Part shown: positions 8,741 to 17,988 of the stretch, piece after piece
Layout of the letters: each line of letters opens with the position of its first letter
Numbering within the stretch: position 1 is the stretch's first letter
Source of the DNA: Snuella lapsa
Lineage (GTDB): Bacteria > Bacteroidota > Bacteroidia > Flavobacteriales > Flavobacteriaceae
Assembly (NCBI RefSeq): GCF_039539345.1
Contig: NZ_BAABCY010000032.1
Location: 62,001-126,000 of the forward strand
Length of the DNA stretch: 64,000 bases
Direction of reading: 5' to 3'
Position numbers and translations under genes: made by a program
The notes under the pieces: generated by a model
Databases searched by the model: none
What the model was told of the DNA's origin: nothing
The model's input: the letters and a program-made list of their open reading frames with translations, nothing else

Positions 8741-11044
8741 TTATTTTTTGACGCCCCATTGTTTATTAGGGGTTGATCCCATACGAAACTCCAGTTTACC
8801 ACCATTTACAATATCTTTAAACTTTATTTGAAAGTGGTTTAATTTTTTTCCGTTTAATTGAGCGGATTGGATATATATATTTTCTTTAGAATTGTTTTTA
8901 GCTTCAATCACGAAGGGCTTTCCTTTATAAAAATCATTATCCAAGTGAATCGTTATTTTTTCGAATAGGGGACTACTAATGTCTATTATTGGTTCGGCTT
9001 CACCGCCGCCGTTCATTTCAAAAAATCCCATCGAACTCATAACAAACCAAGCGCCCATTTGCCCTTCATCTTCATCTCCCTCCCAACCGTGGTAGGGTGT
9101 AGATCCGTAATAGGTTTCCATAATATCCCTGGTATATTTTTGGGTCAGCCAAGGTTTTCCAGAATAATTGAATAGCCAGGCAGCTTGCATGTTCACCTGG
9201 TTACCCTGATTTATATAATATTCGGACTTTTGCCCTCCTGTTCTGTCCAGCGCATGTGCTGCATATTTATGTGCTTTAGAGGCTTCGAAACCATGTTCCA
9301 ATCGGTCATTAAACAAGTCTTTTCCAACCATGTTAACCACACTGAAAATGTCATGTGGCACATACAAAGTATACTGCCAGCCATTGCCTTCTATCAGGTT
9401 ATCATTATCGAAAGGATTGTAATCTTCTTTCCATTTACCCTGACTGTCTTTTGGCACTATATATTTAAGCTCTGGATGAAAATTATTTTTGTAACTCTCC
9501 GAGCGCTTTAAGAAATATTTATAATCCTTTTTATTTCCAATAGCTTTTGCCATTTGTGCCACACACCAATCATCGAAAGCATAATCCAACGTTTTATTGG
9601 TCACGCCTAAATCTCTTGGCATATACCCATATTTAATATAGGTATCCAAGGCTACATTACCTACCGACCCACCGCAATCATAACGGCTGCCCTGAACCGT
9701 CACATTCTTTTTCATGGCGGCATACAATTTTTCGGGATTTTCAGTATAGATGCCTTTTTGGTAAGCACTCAACATAAGTGCCATTTCATGGGATCCTTCC
9801 ATAATTCCGGAATACTCCAAACCTGTAGGGCCTTTACCTGTCCAACCAGTTTTTTCGAATAGCTCCAGTTGGGTCAATACCCAATTTTTCATAATATCCG
9901 GCGATACCATTGATAGCAATCCATTGAGATTCCAAAACGAATTCCAAAAGGCATCCCCTCCATAAATGTCAACGCCTTTTGGAAGTTGTTGTACATTTTC
10001 GCAAGGATCCACATATTTTCCATTTACATCGTTCCATGTTTGTTTGGCTGCATACACACGATACAAATTGGTATAAAACTTTCTTTTATCTTCTTCGGCA
10101 CCGCCTTCTACTTTAATTGTAGATAGCCGCTTGTTCCATACATCGCGTGCATTTTTTTTCACTGCTTCAATATCCCATCCAAAAGGTTCCATCTCCGTTT
10201 TTAAATTCAACCGGGCCTGTTCGACACTAACCAGTGAGATTCCAGAACGCACATAAACCTGCTCTCCTTCCTTCGTGGAATACTTTACAAATGCACCGAC
10301 ATTTCCTTTACCTGTTACTTCATTATTATTACGTTTTAGTTTTGAATCTACCCATGTATTCATACTTTGAAAGGGTTTGTTAAATTGAAGCACAAAACAT
10401 AATTTATAATCATTAAAGCCACCTGTATGCGACATGGCATAGCCTTCAATTTCTGTATCTGAAACTTTCGTTATTTTGGCATCACTTATATTAAAATTGT
10501 ATTCAACGGGAAACAACAAATCGATTAATATTCTGGACTCTTTTTTTTCGGGAAAGGTATAACGTTGTAATCCACACCTAGTGGTTACCGCCATTTCTGC
10601 CCGTACATCATGATCGTACAAATAGACCGAATAGTATCCCGGAGAAGCCTTTTCAGAATCCTTTAAAATACGTGAATGCGGACCTGCCCCAGCGCCTTTG
10701 TAAGGTGAATCGGTGGGCTCGTCGGTAAACGCCAAGTCTGCCGTGGTGGGCATGATACGTAAACCTGCCATGGTCCATGCATGTAGGTGACTAAAACCAT
10801 CCACACTGTTTATGGCATATTCATAGCCTGCCATCCAGTTATATCCCTGATTGGCGCCCTGGTTATCTGGCCCCAATTGTATCATTCCAAATGGCATAGT
10901 CGCATAAGGCCCCAACATCCACCGAGAATTGGAAGTTCCCATAAACACATCGACATAGTCTACTGGTGTTTTATGGGTTTGCCCAAAAACTGAGAACCCA
11001 AAGATGAGTGCTATAAAAAATGGTAGTCTGAAGTTTATATTCAT
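8741..11044 (-). CDS. GH92 alpha-mannosidase-like protein (SRWM subgroup)
   Basis: Family 92 glycoside hydrolase of 767 residues, a calcium-dependent inverting exo-alpha-mannosidase family; probably periplasmic. The signal peptide is MNINFRLPFFIALIFGFSVFGQ. The N-terminal beta-supersandwich contains GTSNSRWMLGPYATMPFGM; the (alpha/alpha)6 catalytic domain follows. Likely catalytic residues are the Glu of IEGNGWQYT (near 550) and Asp657/Asp659 of GDEDEGQMGAW. It departs from familiar GH92 enzymes: the GHTFPGA-like segment is replaced by SRWM, and the usual GNEPxHH region reads GNQVNMQAAW. It is the shortest of the five GH92 proteins here and lacks an accessory domain. It starts 85 bases after the stop of the six-hairpin gene. 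Confidence 0.87.
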   Translation of the reverse strand: MNINFRLPFFIALIFGFSVFGQTHKTPVDYVDVFMGTSNSRWMLGPYATMPFGMIQLGPDNQGANQGYNWMAGYEYAINSVDGFSHLHAWTMAGLRIMPTTADLAFTDEPTDSPYKGAGAGPHSRILKDSEKASPGYYSVYLYDHDVRAEMAVTTRCGLQRYTFPEKKESRILIDLLFPVEYNFNISDAKITKVSDTEIEGYAMSHTGGFNDYKLCFVLQFNKPFQSMNTWVDSKLKRNNNEVTGKGNVGAFVKYSTKEGEQVYVRSGISLVSVEQARLNLKTEMEPFGWDIEAVKKNARDVWNKRLSTIKVEGGAEEDKRKFYTNLYRVYAAKQTWNDVNGKYVDPCENVQQLPKGVDIYGGDAFWNSFWNLNGLLSMVSPDIMKNWVLTQLELFEKTGWTGKGPTGLEYSGIMEGSHEMALMLSAYQKGIYTENPEKLYAAMKKNVTVQGSRYDCGGSVGNVALDTYIKYGYMPRDLGVTNKTLDYAFDDWCVAQMAKAIGNKKDYKYFLKRSESYKNNFHPELKYIVPKDSQGKWKEDYNPFDNDNLIEGNGWQYTLYVPHDIFSVVNMVGKDLFNDRLEHGFEASKAHKYAAHALDRTGGQKSEYYINQGNQVNMQAAWLFNYSGKPWLTQKYTRDIMETYYGSTPYHGWEGDEDEGQMGAWFVMSSMGFFEMNGGGEAEPIIDISSPLFEKITIHLDNDFYKGKPFVIEAKNNSKENIYIQSAQLNGKKLNHFQIKFKDIVNGGKLEFRMGSTPNKQWGVKK

Positions 11045-11129
11045 TAGTTAATAGTTCTTGATGTTAATTTTATATATAAATTATTTAAATCTTAATATTT
11101 TCAATATCTCTATGAAGAAATTATTAATA

Positions 11130-12425
11130 TTATGGTTGTAAACTTGCCCATTCTTTGAGCATTATAATTGATTTAGCTAATACCCCTGCCGACCCCTTAA
11201 AATCTGATGATCCTGCTGGTGTTCCATCGATTTTGTACCATTCGTAAAAACCATTGTTAATTAATACTCTATCTACCATAGGCCTCATAAGAACATAGGC
11301 TTCCTCAATAAAACCATTTTTTATCAATTGCTGTATCATTCTTCCACCAAACCAAGTCCAATCCCCTCCATTTTGGTATTCATATGGTGCGGATATACCC
11401 TTTCCTAAAACTTCGGACGGATAGGGAGGGTAAACAGTTAATCCAATAGAAGGCGCTCCTGAAAGCTTTACATTTTCTACCATGTGGTCAAGAACAGCCG
11501 CAATCTCTTTTTTGTTCAACATACTGGCTTCAATAGCTATAGCCGTACCTCCATGATAATGAATGGCATTTTCGTTAAAACTTTCTGGAAAGGGGGAACC
11601 TTTTATGTAAATGTGGGGAATAAATTTGTTGTTATTTTCATCCCACAAGTATTTTTTACAGTTTGCTTTGATACTCCTTAAAAGGTTTGTCCACCTTAAT
11701 TTGTCCTTGGGATCGGAAGCCATTTTCTCCATATTGTCCAAAGCTATAGCTAACATTGCATTATCATAAATATCGATGCTACAATGGGTCAGCTCATCAA
11801 TATCAACTACATCCCCTCCCTCTACTTGTACATCGCCCCAGTCGAAGGTGGTTGCTCCGGTGATCAAACCATACGTTTTAGAATACCTCTCCTCTAAAAG
11901 GCAATCAATAGACAGCTTTAATCGTTCATAGATAGTTTTCCCTACCACCTTTTCCTCTAAAATAGAACGGTCTCCAGTCTTTGTTATATATTTGAAAATA
12001 GCCTGAATTAGAGAAGTCTCCTGATCGGTTTCTACGGTATTCTTAAAACCAATATGGCCAGGAGCGGTCTTGGACTCATAAGTATTGGGGTCTCCCCATG
12101 TAAAAGCATCCCTTGGGACATAACCATCGAGAAGTTCTCCATTTTCTTGTTGGAAATGAAAGAACATGACCAAATTTTCACGGATAACGTCCACATCATA
12201 TTCTTCGCACGACAATTCTATAAAAGTATTCAAATCGCGGGACCAAACCATTTGATAACCCGAGCCTGCATAAAAACCTTTTTTCATCAGTTTTCTTGCC
12301 AAGTTCTCCACCTTTTGCAACGATTGGTCGGAATTAATCTTTTTAACCAAATCTAAACTCTTGTCACGTAACGAGGCACAGGATATTACAAACACACACA
12401 CCGCACACAAATACAAATATTTCAT
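11130..12425 (-). CDS. Six-hairpin (alpha/alpha)6 glycosidase-like lipoprotein
   Basis: Lipoprotein of 431 residues (signal ending at Cys16, CVFVISCAS). Beyond the signal it reads as an (alpha/alpha)6 barrel: GSGYQMVWSRDLNTFIEL near 55-75, VETDQETSLIQAIFKY near 130, GATTFDWGDVQ near 190, and YQNGGDWTWFGGRMIQQL near 360, then GSSDFKGSAGVL. Conserved D/E residues in WSRD, DWGD and GGDW could be catalytic. It does not carry the WLRDS signature of GH125, nor convincing GH63, GH100 or GH15 signatures, so I leave the family open. A full-length paralogue lies at 36930-38216; both sit directly beside GH92 genes, suggesting an exo-glycosidase acting in the same pathway. Confidence 0.7.
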   Translation of the reverse strand: MKYLYLCAVCVFVISCASLRDKSLDLVKKINSDQSLQKVENLARKLMKKGFYAGSGYQMVWSRDLNTFIELSCEEYDVDVIRENLVMFFHFQQENGELLDGYVPRDAFTWGDPNTYESKTAPGHIGFKNTVETDQETSLIQAIFKYITKTGDRSILEEKVVGKTIYERLKLSIDCLLEERYSKTYGLITGATTFDWGDVQVEGGDVVDIDELTHCSIDIYDNAMLAIALDNMEKMASDPKDKLRWTNLLRSIKANCKKYLWDENNNKFIPHIYIKGSPFPESFNENAIHYHGGTAIAIEASMLNKKEIAAVLDHMVENVKLSGAPSIGLTVYPPYPSEVLGKGISAPYEYQNGGDWTWFGGRMIQQLIKNGFIEEAYVLMRPMVDRVLINNGFYEWYKIDGTPAGSSDFKGSAGVLAKSIIMLKEWASLQP

Positions 12426-12579
12426 TTTAAAAAATTTAACAATATCATATTAATATCTTCAATTGAATCCTGAAACTTGAAAAAATAAGTTCTCATTTAT
12501 AGCTACTATCATGTGCTTATAGACTTCACCCTTTCTATTTACACTCTTGATTCGCTAAAAACATTCTTATGAAGAGTAA

Positions 12580-15500
12580 TTAATTTGTAATTTTTAAAAG
12601 CTGTAAATAATCGTTATTCTTGGCAAAAAGAATACCTGTTTCACCATTTGCCAATCGCATTTTTTTTGCAGCTTTTACCTCTCCTTTTACCATCAATCCA
12701 CTTTCATAAGGCATTTGCGACTTAAAGTCTCCTTTACCATCTCCTAACAACAGACCACCGTAACTGGCATCTCCTCTTGGCGTCTCAACTTCCGAGCCAT
12801 ATAAATTACCCGCATACACGACATCGGAATGACCATCCTGGTTTATATCGTCTATAACCATGGTATTAATAGCTGCCAACTGTGCAAAACGATCCAAAGG
12901 TTTTAATTTGAACTGTCCGTTACCCAAGTTTTCCACATAGCAACTGGCAAAACTTTTTACCTGGTAATGGGTAGACTTTTCTAAATGTTCGGTAGAATAA
13001 ATATCCTGTAAACTGGCTGTGGCAAACGAATGGTAATCTTTAAACTTAACCTTAATGGCCGGTATTTGCTGTGAGGAACATTCCCTGCCACGCACGGGCA
13101 CTTGAATACCTTTACTTATGTAACTTAATACGATGTCTTTTTTACCATTGTTATCATAATCGTAAGTGTACAAACTAAATGGTGAATCGGGTTTTGCCTG
13201 ATATTTATAGTTCTTACCCAAATTACCCATGATAAAATCCTGATCGCCATCGTTATCAAAATCAAAACTTTGCATTCCAAACCACCAACCAGTTGTATCT
13301 GAAAAGCCGGCTGCTTCACTGTTGTTTACAAACCTACCATTTTCATTTTTTAAATAGGTAATGCCCATCCATTCTCCTATAATGATCAAATCCTTATGGC
13401 TATCACCGTCCATATCTAGCCATTCAGCCTGCGTTACCATTCCCAGATTTAATAAATCGGGGGCTACAGTTGCGGTTACATCTATAAACTTCACTTCTGT
13501 GGAAGTGCTTTCATTTTTTAAAATGTAACTTTTGGGGGCTGTTGGGTAATTTCTTGGCGTTATTCTTCCTCCAACAAACAAATCCAAATCGCCATCATTA
13601 TCATAGTCTGATGCAACTACCGTAGATCCACTTTCGGTCATTTCAGGTAAGGCCTCTGTAGATTTTTCAAAAATCCCATTCCCTTTATTAAGATAGAATC
13701 TGTCTTGGTAATAGGCATGCCCCTGTCTGTATTCGTTACCTCCGGAAACCACATAAAGGTCTAACAAACCATCGCCATTGGCATCGAAAAATGTAGCACC
13801 AACATCTTCTTGGTTCTTATCATTTTCCCATATTTCAGTTGCTGTTTCAGAGAAGGTTCTATCTGCATTTTGTCGGTACATTTTACCTGAGGCTCTGTTA
13901 GCGCCTCCAATATAAAAATCGTCCAACCCGTCGTCGTCTATATCGCCAACAGCCAAGGCGGGACCGTACTGTGAGGTTTTATGTGGTAATAATACCTGAT
14001 AACGAAAATCATCGAACCAATTTTCTTCATGTTTATACTTTAATTGCGCTGTTTTGGTAATATCTTCAAAATAGGCCTTGGTGGGGTGCTTCGTTTTTTT
14101 AGGTTCAGCTAATAACGCATTGGAATAATTAACGCTAAGGGTCTGGTTTGATTTCACATTATGAAGAACCTCTTCCTTTCCATCCTGCCAAAGGACTCTA
14201 ACCTTTTCTATGATTTCATTCTTTCCAACACCAAAATGCACGATCGGCTCCACCGACGATTGAAAACCCCTGGTTAGTGTCATTTCCTGAAACTGACTAT
14301 GGGCACCATCTTCAATCCATATTTTGGTTCCCAATCCGAATGCATTCGCCTTAGGCCCTTCTAACTTTAATCTTAAATAATTATTCGATTGGTTTTTGCT
14401 TACCTTATTTTCATAGATGGTGCTTCTGTCATCCAGATTGTTTACCACCAAATCTAGATCGCCATCGTTGTCCAAATCGGCATAAGCAACCCCGTTAGAA
14501 AATCCTTTTAAATTAACACCCCAACTTTTGGATACATCCGAAAATGTTAAATCTCCGTTGTTTTTAAAGGCATAATTTTCAATTTTCTCAGAAGGTATCT
14601 TTTTGGTAAGATCTAGCGGGTTACCGTTTTCAAAATCTTTAACCTCATCACTTCTAAAATAGTCACTATTGTTAATATCTCTTCTTACGCCATTAGTTAC
14701 GTACAAATCCTTGAACCCATCGTTATCAAAATCGGCAAATAACGCTCCCCAGCTCCAATCTGTTGAGGACACACCTGCTTGTCTTGCAATATCTCCAAAA
14801 TGAGGCATCCCGACATCATCGATCCCCATATTTAACTGTAAGGTGTTTATAGAGTACTGATGGTGCATATCGTGGTTTACAATATTGTAAAACCGTTCTG
14901 GGTTCATACTGTCCATATTCTCTTTGGCACGTCTATAACTTTTGGGCATCATGTCTACCTGGTACAAATCCAATAGACCATCGTTATTAAAATCGGCGAC
15001 GTCTGATCCCATACCAAAATAAGAGGTATGGTTTGTCAGGTTCAGGTTCTGGTCTGAAAACGTACCGTCCTGATTATTTATCAAAAAATAGTCTGGTGTA
15101 CTAAAATCATTGGACACATATACATCGGGCCAACCATCTTGATTATAATCTCCAACGGAAACCCCTAAGGACAATCCATATTTATCCAAACCTGATTGTC
15201 TTGTTACATCTGTAAATTTACCTATCCCATCATTTCTGTACAATCGGTCACTTCTATGGTATGCTGCTTTATTACGATTGTTTAAAAACTCGGTTATACT
15301 GGTACGTGAATCGACAATTGGGTAGTTTATTACATACAGGTCCTGATCGCCATCCTTATCGTAATCGAAAAATACGGCCTGAGTACTATTTCCCATATCG
15401 GCCACACCATATTGTTCTGCTGCTTCTGTAAAGGTGGGAACTTCGCCTTCTTTTGCATCATTTATATACAACAAATTTTTTGTCGTGGCCCATTTTCCAG

Positions 15501-15912
15501 AAACACTTACATAAATATCCAACCAACCATCTTGATTGGCATCTCCCATCGTTACGCCCGTAACCCATCGATCATCCACGGCAACTTTTGCTTCTTCTGT
15601 GATATCTTTAAATTTTAAATTGCCTTGGTTTAAGTAGAGTTTATTCTCTACCATATTCCCGGTAAAATAGATATCCTGTAAGCCATCTTTATTTAAATCG
15701 CCAATGGCAACACCACCTCCCATATAGATATACATATAGTTGAAGTAGTTGATGGAATCATTCTCGGTAAGATTGTTTTCAAAAGAAACACCAGATTTGT
15801 CCACAGGCACTTCAACAAATATCTTCTCATTAACATTCTTAGTAATCTGTTTACAGCAAAAACAACTTATAGCTATAAAAAGCACTCCTATTTTTTTTAG
15901 CATTGCATTCAT
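12580..15912 (-). CDS. CRTAC1-type FG-GAP/VCBS repeat protein with ASPIC/UnbV domain
   Basis: Exported lipoprotein of 1110 residues (signal ending near CFCCK, Cys19/20). It has two beta-propeller halves made of VCBS/FG-GAP repeats, each with a calcium-binding DxDxDG loop (for example DLNKDGLQDIYF, DYDKDGDQDLYV, DFNNDGLLDLYQ, DLDNDGDLDLVV, DYDNDGDLDLFV). Between them is an ASPIC/UnbV domain (about 505-590, GLGTKIWIEDG followed by VRVLWQDGKEE). Such proteins often accompany SusCD systems and are thought to act at the cell surface in glycan or partner binding; no catalytic site is known. It lies 200 bases after susD, beyond a terminator, so it probably starts a new transcript with the six-hairpin, GH92 and GH2 genes. 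Confidence 0.85.
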   Translation of the reverse strand: MNAMLKKIGVLFIAISCFCCKQITKNVNEKIFVEVPVDKSGVSFENNLTENDSINYFNYMYIYMGGGVAIGDLNKDGLQDIYFTGNMVENKLYLNQGNLKFKDITEEAKVAVDDRWVTGVTMGDANQDGWLDIYVSVSGKWATTKNLLYINDAKEGEVPTFTEAAEQYGVADMGNSTQAVFFDYDKDGDQDLYVINYPIVDSRTSITEFLNNRNKAAYHRSDRLYRNDGIGKFTDVTRQSGLDKYGLSLGVSVGDYNQDGWPDVYVSNDFSTPDYFLINNQDGTFSDQNLNLTNHTSYFGMGSDVADFNNDGLLDLYQVDMMPKSYRRAKENMDSMNPERFYNIVNHDMHHQYSINTLQLNMGIDDVGMPHFGDIARQAGVSSTDWSWGALFADFDNDGFKDLYVTNGVRRDINNSDYFRSDEVKDFENGNPLDLTKKIPSEKIENYAFKNNGDLTFSDVSKSWGVNLKGFSNGVAYADLDNDGDLDLVVNNLDDRSTIYENKVSKNQSNNYLRLKLEGPKANAFGLGTKIWIEDGAHSQFQEMTLTRGFQSSVEPIVHFGVGKNEIIEKVRVLWQDGKEEVLHNVKSNQTLSVNYSNALLAEPKKTKHPTKAYFEDITKTAQLKYKHEENWFDDFRYQVLLPHKTSQYGPALAVGDIDDDGLDDFYIGGANRASGKMYRQNADRTFSETATEIWENDKNQEDVGATFFDANGDGLLDLYVVSGGNEYRQGHAYYQDRFYLNKGNGIFEKSTEALPEMTESGSTVVASDYDNDGDLDLFVGGRITPRNYPTAPKSYILKNESTSTEVKFIDVTATVAPDLLNLGMVTQAEWLDMDGDSHKDLIIIGEWMGITYLKNENGRFVNNSEAAGFSDTTGWWFGMQSFDFDNDGDQDFIMGNLGKNYKYQAKPDSPFSLYTYDYDNNGKKDIVLSYISKGIQVPVRGRECSSQQIPAIKVKFKDYHSFATASLQDIYSTEHLEKSTHYQVKSFASCYVENLGNGQFKLKPLDRFAQLAAINTMVIDDINQDGHSDVVYAGNLYGSEVETPRGDASYGGLLLGDGKGDFKSQMPYESGLMVKGEVKAAKKMRLANGETGILFAKNNDYLQLLKITN

Positions 15913-16045
15913 TTTAATTCTTTTTCTTATTCCTAACTAAAGCTATTTATCTAGGTTGTTTGTCAATTAATGATCACCGGAATATTATACCTTTTTATTA
16001 TTTCAAATAAAGCAAAAGTCTATTTACTTGTATAAATACAAAAAC

Positions 16046-16073
16046 CACAAACCTACCGTTAGGTAAGTTTGTG
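16046..16073 (-). terminator. Rho-independent terminator after susCD
   Basis: A 12-bp stem (arms 16073-16062 and 16057-16046, one wobble pair) with a 4-base loop is followed on the - strand by GTTTTTG. It lies 40 bases past the susD stop and closes the susCD transcript. Just beyond it (16028-16041) is the palindrome TTGTATAAATACAA, of unknown meaning. Confidence 0.8.
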
Positions 16074-16112
16074 ATCAAAAAGAAACTAAACAACTAAATT
16101 ATTAACTCAAAT

Positions 16113-17981
16113 TTAATTTCCATATCCTGGGTTCTGCTCTAAGGCATTATTACTCCTTTGAATTTCTTCTCTTGGAATAGGGAACAAATAATAATGATCC
16201 CCTGGCCATGCGTTTCTATCGTCTGCTTCAGTAATTTCTCCATAGGTATAGTGAAGTGTTCCTAATAAATCTCCCGGTTGTGCTCCTGTCCAATCCATAG
16301 TCACACTGGTTAATCCCCGGACTGTTTTGTCTACATACCCAGGGCCAGCTTTCCAACGCATCAAATCGTAAAAACGGGTATCTTCTAAGTGTAATTCTAT
16401 CGCTCTCTCATTTCTATAATCTCTCACTAAATCCACTCCAGAACTAGTTATATCTGGCATGTTTACAGAAGCTCTTTGTCGTATTTTATTAATATACTCT
16501 CTTGCCAAGGCTTCATCTCCTAAAGCAATTTGACATTCAGCATAGTTTAAATAAAACTCAGCCAATCTCATATAGGGAGTTGCTTGTGCATAGTGATAAT
16601 CAAAACTAGCACGTGGGCCTTCGAAGTCTAATAATTTCTTAAAAGTATACCCTGTTTGGACTCTCCAGTGAAATGGCGTTAATCCTTTTACCCAATAGGT
16701 TTTAGAGTCTCTACCAAAATCGAATAACTCCTGTCCATTAATAGGATCTACAGTATTTGGGTTTTGGTACGGTGGCGCATTATCGGCATTTGGATTGGCA
16801 TCTTCCCAATATTCATACAACCTAACGGTACTTTTAGAACCATCATTAATGTTGACTGGACCTGCTCCTGGGTATAAAATATAACTATAATATCTTGGAT
16901 CTCTATTAACATTTGGGTTTTGCGGATCGTATCCTGAAGCTGCATTTACTGTAACTCCATCATCCTCATACGGGTATTCTCCATTTGTTAACTGAAACAT
17001 ATTTACGAAATGCTGTGTAGGCATTAAACGTTGTCTCGCATCAAAACCACTTGGCCAAAAATCGTAATTATACCCCCAATCTGGAATACGATTTTCAGGT
17101 GTATAGTCCTTACCAAAGATAATTTCATTTGTTTTAATTGGACGTTTAAACAAATCTTCATGAGTATCATGCAAGGTATAACCCATATCGATGACTGCTT
17201 TGATTGCCGTTGCCGCTGCTTGCCATTTTGATTGATCGTTAGATGGGTTGTTTAAAGGGCTTGCCATATACAACAGCATTCTGGCTTTTAACGCCATAGC
17301 AGCTCCTTTACTTATTCTCCCAGGATCTGAACTCGCTCCATCAAGCAATTGAATTGCCATATCGCACTCGCTTAACACAAATTGCGCACATTCGTCATAA
17401 GTATTTCTTGTTATGTCAAAGGACTCATCATCCAACTGAAAACTAGTAGTAATTAACGGTACGCCTCCGTAGGTTCTAATAAGCTCAAAATACATCCATG
17501 CTCTTAGTGCATGTACTTGTCCTTTCATATGATCCAAATCTGTCGGATCTATTTCGGAACCTTCTACCTTTTCAAAAAAGATATTTGCCTTTCTTATATA
17601 ATCGTACTCCTCTGCCCAAATATTTGTCAGGCTTGTAACGTTATCTGGACTTAACAACCCTTCCAAATAGTCTCTAAATCCTCCTGCTCTATTGTGTGTA
17701 TCGGGAGCATAGGCTGCAATATCTGTTAATCCAATATAACCGCCTGTTCCTGGACTCCAGGGAGGCTTAATACCGTTATATATATTGTATACATACCCTT
17801 GAAGAAATACGGGATCATTAAATACATTCCCTTCTGACAATGTATCCAGTGGTTGCTTGTCTAAGATGTCTTCACTACAGGAATTTAATGTAGCTAACAA
17901 TACAACAGTTAAAAGAGTATACACGCTCTTAACTATATTGCTTTTTATTATTCTATTCTTATTTTTCATTTGATTTGCCAT
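16113..17981 (-). CDS. susD: SusD/RagB-family glycan-binding lipoprotein
   Basis: Outer-membrane surface lipoprotein that forms the lid of the partner SusC transporter and binds the glycan. The signal ends at LLATLNSCSEDILDKQPLDT, with the lipidated Cys just before SEDILDKQP. The TPR-like RagB/SusD fold follows (RKANIFFEKVEG, LRAWMYFELIRTYGGVPLIT) with the C-terminal SusD signature (RLAEFYLNYAECQIALGD; YRNERAIELHLEDTRFYDLMRWKAG; YLFPIPREEIQRSN). I choose the ATG at 17981 (MANQMKNKN), 7 bases after the susC stop with an A-rich leader. An upstream ATG at 18002 would overlap susC. The MKNKN start at 17969 is also possible. Confidence 0.93.
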   Translation of the reverse strand: MANQMKNKNRIIKSNIVKSVYTLLTVVLLATLNSCSEDILDKQPLDTLSEGNVFNDPVFLQGYVYNIYNGIKPPWSPGTGGYIGLTDIAAYAPDTHNRAGGFRDYLEGLLSPDNVTSLTNIWAEEYDYIRKANIFFEKVEGSEIDPTDLDHMKGQVHALRAWMYFELIRTYGGVPLITTSFQLDDESFDITRNTYDECAQFVLSECDMAIQLLDGASSDPGRISKGAAMALKARMLLYMASPLNNPSNDQSKWQAAATAIKAVIDMGYTLHDTHEDLFKRPIKTNEIIFGKDYTPENRIPDWGYNYDFWPSGFDARQRLMPTQHFVNMFQLTNGEYPYEDDGVTVNAASGYDPQNPNVNRDPRYYSYILYPGAGPVNINDGSKSTVRLYEYWEDANPNADNAPPYQNPNTVDPINGQELFDFGRDSKTYWVKGLTPFHWRVQTGYTFKKLLDFEGPRASFDYHYAQATPYMRLAEFYLNYAECQIALGDEALAREYINKIRQRASVNMPDITSSGVDLVRDYRNERAIELHLEDTRFYDLMRWKAGPGYVDKTVRGLTSVTMDWTGAQPGDLLGTLHYTYGEITEADDRNAWPGDHYYLFPIPREEIQRSNNALEQNPGYGN

Positions 17982-17988
17982 ATTTATT

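Noticed and set aside
11130..12425. GH125 exo-alpha-1,6-mannosidase (also for 36930-38216)
   Set aside because: Tempting beside GH92, but the WLRDS-type GH125 signature is absent; only a general six-hairpin fold can be supported.
16028..16041. TTGTATAAATACAA as a fourth operator
   Set aside because: It is a palindrome but its spacing differs (GTATAAATAC rather than GTATATAC), and it does not share the 14-base core of the three sites.
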